Shown here one piece after another: positions 57,536 through 64,000 of a stretch of DNA of 64,000 nt; positions within the stretch are counted from its first letter, which is position 1, and each line of letters starts with the position of its first letter. The position numbers were made by a program, and so were the translations under genes. Origin of the DNA: Thalassospira sp. ER-Se-21-Dark (GTDB lineage Bacteria; Pseudomonadota; Alphaproteobacteria; Rhodospirillales; Thalassospiraceae); the NCBI RefSeq assembly GCF_017922435.1, contig NZ_VDEZ01000006.1, positions 62,001 to 126,000 of the forward strand. Reading direction: 5' to 3'. The notes under the pieces were generated by a model that was not told the DNA's origin, made no database searches, and saw only the letters and a list, made by a program, of their open reading frames with translations.

Positions 57536-58651
57536 GTGTCATCCGAACCAACGTCACCGATCATAAATCCCCCCAAAGAACGGCTTGGCCGTCTGCCGAA
57601 ACCGGTTCAGTGGTTATTGCTGATTTCCACCTCCGTCGTGTTTTCGGTCCTGCTCCATCATTGGCAAGTCCCTGCCTCACTTCTGGTGGGGCCGATGATC
57701 ATCGGCATTCTGATGGGCACCAACGGCGCAACCATTGCCGCCCCCAAGCAACTTTATCTTGGCGCACAATCGGTGTTGGGCGTGATGATCGGTGGTTCAA
57801 TGACCGTCGGGATTTTGACATCCTTTGCCACCGACTGGCCGATGATCCTTGGCGTTACCGGTATCACTTTGCTTGCCAGCAGCTTTTTGGGCTGGATCCT
57901 GTGTGTCAAACAGGTTCTGCCCGGAACCGCAGGCATCTGGGGATCAACACCCGGTGCGGCATCGGCCATGGTGATCATGGCAGACGCCTTTGGCGCGGAT
58001 GCAAGGCTGGTGGCCTTCATGCAATATGTGCGCGTGGTGATCGTTGTCGGTGTCGCATCCAGTGTCGCCAATTTCTGGGTTGATCCGGAAACGCTGGCTG
58101 CCATGGGCCCCCATGACTGGTTCCCGGCTTTTGACCCGGCCGGTTTTGCCCTGACACTCAGTCTGGTGGTTGCCTGCTGCTTTGTCGGTCAAAAAGTACG
58201 TCTGCCATCCGGTCCGCTTCTGGTGCCGATCATTGTCACCATGATCCTGCATGTCAGCGGCTTTTTCGATGTCGTCCTGCCGGAATGGTTTCTCGGCCTG
58301 ACCTACGCCATGATCGGCTGGGTGATCGGTTTGAAATTCACCCCACCGGTCCTGCGCCACGCAGCACACGCACTTCCCAAAATCCTGTTATCAATCTTTG
58401 TACTGATCGGCTTCTGTGCCGGGATTTCGGGGCTTTTGGTGTATTTCATGGATATTGATCCACTGACCGCCTATCTCGCCACCAGCCCGGGCGGCCTTGA
58501 TTCTGTTGCGATTATCGCGGCCAGTACGAATGTCGACCTGTCCTTCATCCTCGTGCTGCAGGCAACACGCTTTTTCATGGTGCTGGCCTTCGGACCGCCC
58601 CTGGCACGGCTGGTCGCCCGGCGCACCCCCATCACGTCGAAAATCGGATGA
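57536..58651 (+). CDS. AbrB-family (PF05145-like) membrane protein
   Basis: 371 residues when begun at GTG 57536 (AAAGG seven bases upstream); ATG 57506 is the alternative. About ten membrane spans in two halves with the repeated motif VPASLLVGPMIIGILMG and VRLPSGPLLVPIIVTMIL; GSTPGAASAMVIMADAFGADARLVAFMQYVRV and TSPGGLDSVAIIAASTNVDLSFILVLQATRFF are the matching centres. Members are called AbrB-like or ammonia-monooxygenase-related; they are probable transporters. This is unrelated to the Bacillus AbrB DNA-binding protein. Confidence 0.85.
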   Translation: MSSEPTSPIINPPKERLGRLPKPVQWLLLISTSVVFSVLLHHWQVPASLLVGPMIIGILMGTNGATIAAPKQLYLGAQSVLGVMIGGSMTVGILTSFATDWPMILGVTGITLLASSFLGWILCVKQVLPGTAGIWGSTPGAASAMVIMADAFGADARLVAFMQYVRVVIVVGVASSVANFWVDPETLAAMGPHDWFPAFDPAGFALTLSLVVACCFVGQKVRLPSGPLLVPIIVTMILHVSGFFDVVLPEWFLGLTYAMIGWVIGLKFTPPVLRHAAHALPKILLSIFVLIGFCAGISGLLVYFMDIDPLTAYLATSPGGLDSVAIIAASTNVDLSFILVLQATRFFMVLAFGPPLARLVARRTPITSKIG

Positions 58652-58669
58652 ACGGATCAACCTAGGTCA

Positions 58670-60103
58670 CTAGGCGATGCGTATCTTGCCAACAAACCCT
58701 TCGACGCGGGCGCTTAACTCTGCACCCTGTTTTTCAAGATCATGGGCAGCGCTCCCAAGCTCGCTTGATACGTGCTCACTGTGTTTGATCGCTGCGGTTA
58801 TTTCCGAGACGCCATCACCAACCAGGCGGGAGTCTGCGACCGCGGCATCGACACATGATGCAACCGAAACGCAGGTTTCTGTTTGCTGATCGGCTTGTGT
58901 CGCTGTCGCCTCTGCCCGGCTCTGAAGATTATCCATCGCCAAGGCAATCTGTTCGATATCGTTACCGGCTTTAGAAATCGCGTCGAGTATTTCACTCATC
59001 CAGCGGGCGATATCCTCGGTCGCACTGGCAGACTGGCCTGCAAGCGCCTTGACCTCCTTGGCGACAATCGCAAACCCCTTGCCTGCCTCACCGACGCGCG
59101 CCGCCTCAATCGAGGCGTTCAAGCCCAGCATCTTGGTCTGCGCAGCGATGGCTGAAATGGAAGCCAGCATTTTCTCAGCATCAGCGGCACGATCTTGCAG
59201 TGCGGCAAATCCGGCGCGCATTTCTCGGGCCTGACTGCCCATATCGTGGGTAATCTTGACGGTTTCGGACGCATCCGTACCAACGACGGCCAACGCATCC
59301 TTAAGGCTTTCCATCTGGTCTGCGACGTCTTCAATCCGTGAAATGGCTCGCCCTGTCGCATCATCAATGCCGCTACTGCATTTGCGGGTTTGATCTGTGC
59401 TTTCGGCCAATACATCAAGCGCACCGCGCATTTGACTGACAGCAGCCGCCACCATGCCAACAGTTCCCTGAACTTGCGACTCAAAGCTTGATGCCAGGGC
59501 CTCACGCGACCGAATGACGCGTTCACGTTCCAGCACACGCGCAACCTGCCCGCCAACAAACCCAAGAAGCTCAAGCATTTCATCATCAAGCTGTGCGACG
59601 CCCGGACTAAAGAATTCAATAACGGCCTCTGTCTGCCCCTCCAGCTTGACTGGCAGGGCAAAACAGCCGCGCAACCCGTTTCTGGACGCCGCCGCCGCAC
59701 GCAAAAAGCCGTCTTTCACGGTGACATCGGCGATACACACAGGCGCCCCCGTTGCCGCGACAGCGCCAATAAGGCCCTGCCCGATCGCAAACACAGTCTG
59801 TTCGGACTGGGTGCGAAATTCGGCAATGTCCCCTGCCGCAATCGAAGAACTGATTGACCAGATACCTGCAGACGATAGTTTGTCATTCACACGCAGATAC
59901 GCGTGCCCAACCGGCCAGTGGCAATAATTGCAGACTGCCGAAAGGATTTGGGTAACTGCCGTTTCCTTGTCTGCGGCCTCATCAGCGACAGCACTGACCG
60001 TCCGCAACAGCTGCAGGATATCAGTCATGCTGGTTTTGCGATTGGGTCCGTTAAATTCCGGATCGTTTTCAGGGGAAATAGGGCGAATAAAACCAGCAAG
60101 CAT
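58670..60103 (-). CDS. soluble chemoreceptor with GAF domain
   Basis: 477 residues from the ATG at 60103 (GGAG upstream). GAF domain at about 30-185 ([44 protein letters not shown]), then a methyl-accepting signalling domain with the hairpin tip [35 protein letters not shown]. No membrane span, so it senses cytoplasmic ligands or redox state. The YCHW segment could supply a haem or metal ligand. The signal part is short and may couple to CheA/CheW or act as a stand-alone dimer. Confidence 0.88.
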   Translation of the reverse strand: MLAGFIRPISPENDPEFNGPNRKTSMTDILQLLRTVSAVADEAADKETAVTQILSAVCNYCHWPVGHAYLRVNDKLSSAGIWSISSSIAAGDIAEFRTQSEQTVFAIGQGLIGAVAATGAPVCIADVTVKDGFLRAAAASRNGLRGCFALPVKLEGQTEAVIEFFSPGVAQLDDEMLELLGFVGGQVARVLERERVIRSREALASSFESQVQGTVGMVAAAVSQMRGALDVLAESTDQTRKCSSGIDDATGRAISRIEDVADQMESLKDALAVVGTDASETVKITHDMGSQAREMRAGFAALQDRAADAEKMLASISAIAAQTKMLGLNASIEAARVGEAGKGFAIVAKEVKALAGQSASATEDIARWMSEILDAISKAGNDIEQIALAMDNLQSRAEATATQADQQTETCVSVASCVDAAVADSRLVGDGVSEITAAIKHSEHVSSELGSAAHDLEKQGAELSARVEGFVGKIRIA

Positions 60104-60335
60104 TTGAATAACTCCGAGGCATAACCGTCGAGCGCCACCAAAAGACGCTGACAAAGTTGCGCAAGCCTCGTTGCCTGCCGATAAATCATTGGGTGAATGG
60201 CGCCGTTGCCATCACGTGCATTACAATAACCTAAAGCTGCACACGCGAAAAGAATATTTCGCACGTGCAGCACACTTAGTTGATGTTCATCATAAGATGA
60301 AAATGCCCTGATTGAAAAACAGTCAGTTCAAGGGC

Positions 60336-61256
60336 CTAAATTCGTACGCGACGAAACACACCAGACGCCGTCATCACGCCAAGGATCACCAGAACAACCG
60401 CAAGAACCAGTGCAAGATTGCCCGGTTCCCCCAACAGGATCACACCGCCAAGTGCGGTCAGGGCCGGTGTCATCGCGCCAAATGCGGACGCACCGGTCGA
60501 TCCGATATGGCGTACGGCTAGGCCATAGGTAATCACCGCAACACATCCGGCCAGAAGCCCCTGCGCTGTCAGCAACATCATGATATCCCCCATCGGGGCA
60601 TCGCCAATCGTGGTGCCGGTAAACAGCGCAATAATCGCCATCACGACAAATGACCAAAACCCGACAAAGGATGCGGCTTCGAGCGCGCCAAGGCCGCTTT
60701 GACGCATGGCATGGGTGTAGCACGCCCACATAAACGCCCCGGCCGAAACAAGGCCATAGCCCATCAGCATGTCATCACTGATCACACCGGCCGGTTTCAG
60801 GGCGACAAGCGAAGCCACACCAATCACCACGGCGGCATAGCCAACGATGCGGACCTTGCCCGGACGTTCACCGAACAGAAGCATGGCAATCAGAACCGCC
60901 CACACGGCCATCACACCGGGCAAAAGAATGCCGACATGGCTTGCCGGAACGAACTCAAGGGCGCTTGCAACCATCAGGGTGTAAAACGCGCCGGAACCAA
61001 CGATCATCAGAAGACCATTGGTCACGGAAAGCCCCTTTGGCCAGATGCCTTTTCTAATCCAGATCGGGGCAAGCAGAACAAAAGGCACAACAAAACGCAT
61101 CAGGCCAATATCAACAGCGGTAAAGCTTGATGTCATGGCATAGCGGGTGGCAATCAGCCAACCGGCCCAGATGCAAACCGTCGCAAGTGCGGCGGTCACA
61201 CCAACCAGTCGGCTTTCCGTCGCACCGGTGGCAGAGAGCGCGGAAGTTTCAGACAT
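60336..61256 (-). CDS. EamA-family (DMT) transporter
   Basis: 306 residues, ten membrane spans in two EamA repeats (about 15-145 and 160-300). Motifs: CIWAGWLIATRYAM, FTAVDIGLMRFVVP, and in repeat 2 HIGSTGASAFGAMTPALTALGGVILLGE. Probably exports amino acids or other metabolites; no specific substrate can be named. Confidence 0.9.
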   Translation of the reverse strand: MSETSALSATGATESRLVGVTAALATVCIWAGWLIATRYAMTSSFTAVDIGLMRFVVPFVLLAPIWIRKGIWPKGLSVTNGLLMIVGSGAFYTLMVASALEFVPASHVGILLPGVMAVWAVLIAMLLFGERPGKVRIVGYAAVVIGVASLVALKPAGVISDDMLMGYGLVSAGAFMWACYTHAMRQSGLGALEAASFVGFWSFVVMAIIALFTGTTIGDAPMGDIMMLLTAQGLLAGCVAVITYGLAVRHIGSTGASAFGAMTPALTALGGVILLGEPGNLALVLAVVLVILGVMTASGVFRRVRI

Positions 61257-61344
61257 AACAGGTTATCCAGTAAGGGGTTGATTTTGCCCAATACCATCAC
61301 GCATCTGCGAAGACGGCAAGACCTTTGACCTGGGGTCAGCTATG

Positions 61345-61382
61345 CAAAGCAAAAACGGCGCGAGGTTTCCCCCGCGCCGTTT
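61345..61382 (-). terminator. terminator of fumarase
   Basis: AAACGGCGCG (61353-61362) with CGCGCCGTTT (61373-61382); minus strand continues TTGCTTTGC. Confidence 0.82.
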
Positions 61383-61407
61383 GGATACTCCGTGAACTGA
61401 TTTCTGA

Positions 61408-63024
61408 TCAGATGCCGAATTCGGCGAAGAAATCATTGCCCTTGTCATCAATGACGATGAAGGCCGGGAAGTCTTCGACTTCGATCTTCCAGACGGCTTC
61501 CATGCCAAGTTCCGGATACTCGTGAACATCGACCTTCTTGATGCAATCCTGCGCCAGACGGGCTGCCGGACCACCGATAGAGCCAAGATAGAACCCGCCA
61601 TATTTGGCACAGGCATCCTTGACCGCCTTTGACCGGTTACCCTTGGCCAGCATGACGAACGAGCCGCCAGCGGCCTGGAACTGTTCGACATAGGCATCCA
61701 TACGCCCTGCCGTGGTCGGGCCGAATGAACCGGACGGCATGCCTTCCGGCGTTTTGGCCGGGCCCGCATAATAAACCGGATGGTTTTTCAGGTATTCCGG
61801 CATCTCTTCGCCGGCATCAAGGCGTTCCTTGATTTTGGCATGCGCGATGTCACGGGCCACAATCACGGTCCCGGTCAACGACAGACGGGTTTTGACCGGG
61901 TATTGCGACAACTGCTTGCGGATTTCATCCATCGGACGGTTGAGGTCAACCTTGACCACTTCGTCATCAAGATGCTCGTCGGTGACCTGCGGCAGGTATT
62001 TCGCCGGATCATGTTCAAGATCTTCGATAAAGATACCGTCCTTGGTGATCTTGCCCAGAATCTGACGGTCAGCCGAGCACGACACGCCCAGACCAACCGG
62101 GCAGCTCGCACCATGACGCGGCAGACGGATCACACGCACATCGTGGCAGAAATACTTGCCACCAAACTGCGCACCGATGCCCATTTCGCGGGTCATCTGA
62201 AGGATCTTCTGTTCCCATTCCAGATCACGATAGGCCTGACCATGATCGCCACCTTCGGTCGGAAGGTTATCGTAATAACGCGCCGATGCCATTTTCACGG
62301 TCTTAAGGCACGCTTCCGCCGAAGTACCACCAATGACAACCGCCAGATGGTATGGCGGGCAGGCAGAGGTCCCAAGCGTGCGGATTTTTTCATCCAAAAA
62401 TTTGCGCAGGCTTTCCGGGTTCAGCAGTGCCTTGGTCTGCTGGAACAGGAAGGTCTTGTTGGCAGACCCGCCACCCTTGGCCATGAACATGAATTTGTAT
62501 TCATCGCCCTTGGTCGCATAGAGATCAATCTGTGCCGGAAGGTTCGAGCCGGTGTTCTTTTCCTCGAACATATTTTTCGGCGATACCTGCGAGAAGCGCA
62601 GATTGTGTTTCTGATAGGCCTGCCAGATGCCCTTGGACAGGGCTTCTTCATCGGAACCATCGGTGATGACCTTGCCACCGCGCTTGCCCATGACAATGGC
62701 CGTACCGGTATCCTGACACATCGGCAAAACGCCGCCCGATGCGATGGAGGCGTTTTTCAAAAGATCCATCGCCACGAACTTGTCATTCGGGGTGGCTTCT
62801 TCGTCATCAAGGATTTTGCGCAACTGTTCGAGATGCCCCGGACGCAAAAGGTGCGAGCAATCAAAGAAAGCCTGAAGGGTCAGTTTCTCGATCGCCTCGG
62901 GTTCGACTTTCAAATAGGTCTCGCCATTGACGTCAACGGTCGAAACACCCTCGTCCCCGATCTTGCGGTAAGGGGTGGTGTCCTTCCCCTGCTCAAACAT
63001 GGGTTTATAGACAAAATCACTCAT
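61408..63024 (-). CDS. fumarate hydratase class I (iron-sulfur)
   Basis: 538 residues, full length for the fused FumA/FumB type. The three Fe-S cysteines lie in [11 protein letters not shown], a central [21 protein letters not shown] segment, and in the C(S/G)A region nearby; [11 protein letters not shown] and GPTTAGRMD are further signatures. It interconverts fumarate and malate with a 4Fe-4S cluster in the citric acid cycle. Its own terminator and leader suggest a single-gene unit. Confidence 0.95.
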   Translation of the reverse strand: MSDFVYKPMFEQGKDTTPYRKIGDEGVSTVDVNGETYLKVEPEAIEKLTLQAFFDCSHLLRPGHLEQLRKILDDEEATPNDKFVAMDLLKNASIASGGVLPMCQDTGTAIVMGKRGGKVITDGSDEEALSKGIWQAYQKHNLRFSQVSPKNMFEEKNTGSNLPAQIDLYATKGDEYKFMFMAKGGGSANKTFLFQQTKALLNPESLRKFLDEKIRTLGTSACPPYHLAVVIGGTSAEACLKTVKMASARYYDNLPTEGGDHGQAYRDLEWEQKILQMTREMGIGAQFGGKYFCHDVRVIRLPRHGASCPVGLGVSCSADRQILGKITKDGIFIEDLEHDPAKYLPQVTDEHLDDEVVKVDLNRPMDEIRKQLSQYPVKTRLSLTGTVIVARDIAHAKIKERLDAGEEMPEYLKNHPVYYAGPAKTPEGMPSGSFGPTTAGRMDAYVEQFQAAGGSFVMLAKGNRSKAVKDACAKYGGFYLGSIGGPAARLAQDCIKKVDVHEYPELGMEAVWKIEVEDFPAFIVIDDKGNDFFAEFGI

Positions 63025-63169
63025 CGGAAGGTTCTCGTCTCTCTCAAAAACAAGGTGGGTTTGTTCTTTGTGTGGCTGGTTTTAGCGCCAAATGGATCAA
63101 ATTGCCACGATACATTAGCGTAATACGCCCTGCCCCGGACGCGGGAAACATCAACGGGGATCAGGCAAA

Positions 63170-63195
63170 GAAAAAGGGCGGATCAAGCCCGCCCT
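63170..63195 (-). terminator. terminator of sspB
   Basis: AGGGCGG (63175-63181) with CCGCCCT (63189-63195); on the minus strand followed by TTTTCTTTGCC. Confidence 0.75.
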
Positions 63196-63204
63196 GTAAA
63201 TCTT

Positions 63205-63744
63205 CTATTTCTTACGGAACGCATCAAGTGCGATGACCTCGCCGGTTTCATTGGCATCCGGCTTTGGTTTTTTGCGCGATTTGGATGGCTCGGTCACGAG
63301 CGTCGGCGCACCGTCTTCGCCCTCAATCAGATCGGCATCAAGATCATCATCTTCATCATAGTCGAAATCTGCATCATCCATTTCTTCTTCGACACTGAAT
63401 GTCAGCATGAAGTTCGCGGACGGATCGACAAAGGCCAGCATCGCGTCATAGGGCACGACAACCGTGGTCGGCATGCCATCAAAGCTCATTCCGACCGAGA
63501 AGTGATCATCTTCGGATTTCAGATCCCAGAACCGATGTTGCAAGACAACCGTGATGTTGTCTGGATGCGCCTTGCGCTGACTTTCAGGCAGGGCCACACC
63601 GGGATGGTTGGTCTGGAACGTGATGTAATAGTGATGCTCTCCGAAAAGGCCCTCTTCGGCCACACGCGCGAGGATATCTTTCACCACACCGCGCAGCGCC
63701 TGGTCGACCATAAGATCGTAGCGGAATTCTTCCGGTTCTTGCAT
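63205..63744 (-). CDS. sspB: ClpXP adaptor SspB (alphaproteobacterial type)
   Basis: 179 residues from the ATG at 63744 (AGGATTACTG upstream). The N-terminal domain (about 5-125: FRYDLMVDQALRGVVKDILARVA, HHYYITFQTNHPGVALPE, RFWDLKSEDDHFSVGMSFDGMPTTVVVPYDAM) binds ssrA tags; a long acidic linker follows, and the end ALDAFRKK is the short ClpX-docking motif. It hands tagged proteins to ClpXP. The ssrA gene begins directly upstream on the same strand. Confidence 0.93.
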   Translation of the reverse strand: MQEPEEFRYDLMVDQALRGVVKDILARVAEEGLFGEHHYYITFQTNHPGVALPESQRKAHPDNITVVLQHRFWDLKSEDDHFSVGMSFDGMPTTVVVPYDAMLAFVDPSANFMLTFSVEEEMDDADFDYDEDDDLDADLIEGEDGAPTLVTEPSKSRKKPKPDANETGEVIALDAFRKK

Positions 63745-63886
63745 CAGTAATCCTGTATCTGGCGGAACCACCGGCAATGTCCAGCGCGTCCCGTCATTGT
63801 CATATAGCATCTCTGCACGCCAATTACATCTTGGCGTGTTTGATAATCACTCTATTCATAACGAAGCGGGAAAGAAATACAAGAGT

Positions 63887-64000
63887 GGGGCGTTCTGTTG
63901 CTAGGTGCCCCGTCCCCCACCAAATTACCGCTCCCGGCAATCGGAATTTCGCTTTGGTGCTAGTACCGCTTAGGCGGCAACAGCAACCGGAGCATTGTTG
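63887..64000 (-). ncRNA. ssrA: tmRNA (ssrA) coding part, 3' portion, cut by the right edge
   Basis: On the minus strand the last bases of the window read as codons for N-N-A-P-V-A-V-A-A followed by TAA (stop at 63972-63970). This is the end of a proteolysis tag of the ANDNxAPVA(x)AA type used by alphaproteobacterial tmRNAs. Beyond the stop lie paired arms CACCAAA/TTTGGTG (63918-63924, 63953-63959) and GGGGC/GCCCC (63887-63891, 63907-63911) with a T-rich tail. Alphaproteobacterial ssrA is circularly permuted into two pieces; the tag piece is read last, which fits an end here. The 3' limit is approximate. Confidence 0.78.

Overview
The window looks like chromosomal DNA of a free-living, Gram-negative alphaproteobacterium of the Rhodospirillales type; a marine genus such as Thalassospira is my best guess. 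The grounds are a guaA / rsmB / guaB / rlmE / ppx neighbourhood, the alphaproteobacterial form of SspB with an ssrA tag resembling those of alphaproteobacteria, an ectoine hydroxylase, and many c-di-GMP and chemotaxis proteins. The organism assignment is inference. I see no phage, insertion sequence, CRISPR array, rRNA operon or origin.

Left part (1-16 kb): the end of an iron-associated di-haem oxidoreductase / imelysin / DUF1513 cluster; then a candidate Fur-controlled small RNA (about 3106-3252); then a catabolic island in which an IclR regulator, RidA and a polar amino-acid type ABC importer diverge from a D-threonine-aldolase/D-serine-dehydratase-like enzyme and a KDG-type sugar kinase, with palindromic operators between them. 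I read this island as a candidate D-glucosaminate pathway. It is followed by a Zn/Cd P-type ATPase, a sulfotransferase, an SmtB/CzrA-type sensor, a DUF2975/XRE pair, MAPEG and SDR proteins.

Middle part (16-42 kb): purine genes guaA and guaB with rRNA methyltransferases RsmB and RlmE, a Ppx/GppA phosphatase, two identical tRNA-Gln(CTG) genes, ectD, 5-formyl-THF cyclo-ligase, a cold-shock protein, leuA preceded by a leucine-rich leader peptide with a long-range stem (candidate attenuator), and the cell-elongation operon mreB-mreC-mreD-mrdA-rodA.

Right part (42-64 kb): a dense signalling region. It holds a membrane diguanylate cyclase paired with a LuxP-like periplasmic binding protein, a stand-alone Hpt protein, a sigma-54 response regulator, a STAS protein followed by a fused HATPase-REC-PP2C protein (a partner-switching module), a GGDEF-EAL protein and a soluble GAF chemoreceptor. 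A divergent WYL regulator / VOC pair shares a perfect palindrome. The window ends with class I fumarase, the ClpXP adaptor sspB, and, at the right edge on the minus strand, the end of the tmRNA tag reading frame, i.e. the adaptor sits beside the RNA that encodes its degron.

Start codons were revised against Shine-Dalgarno positions and signal peptides, so several genes begin inside their longest open frame. No database search was possible; family names rest on motif and sequence recognition.
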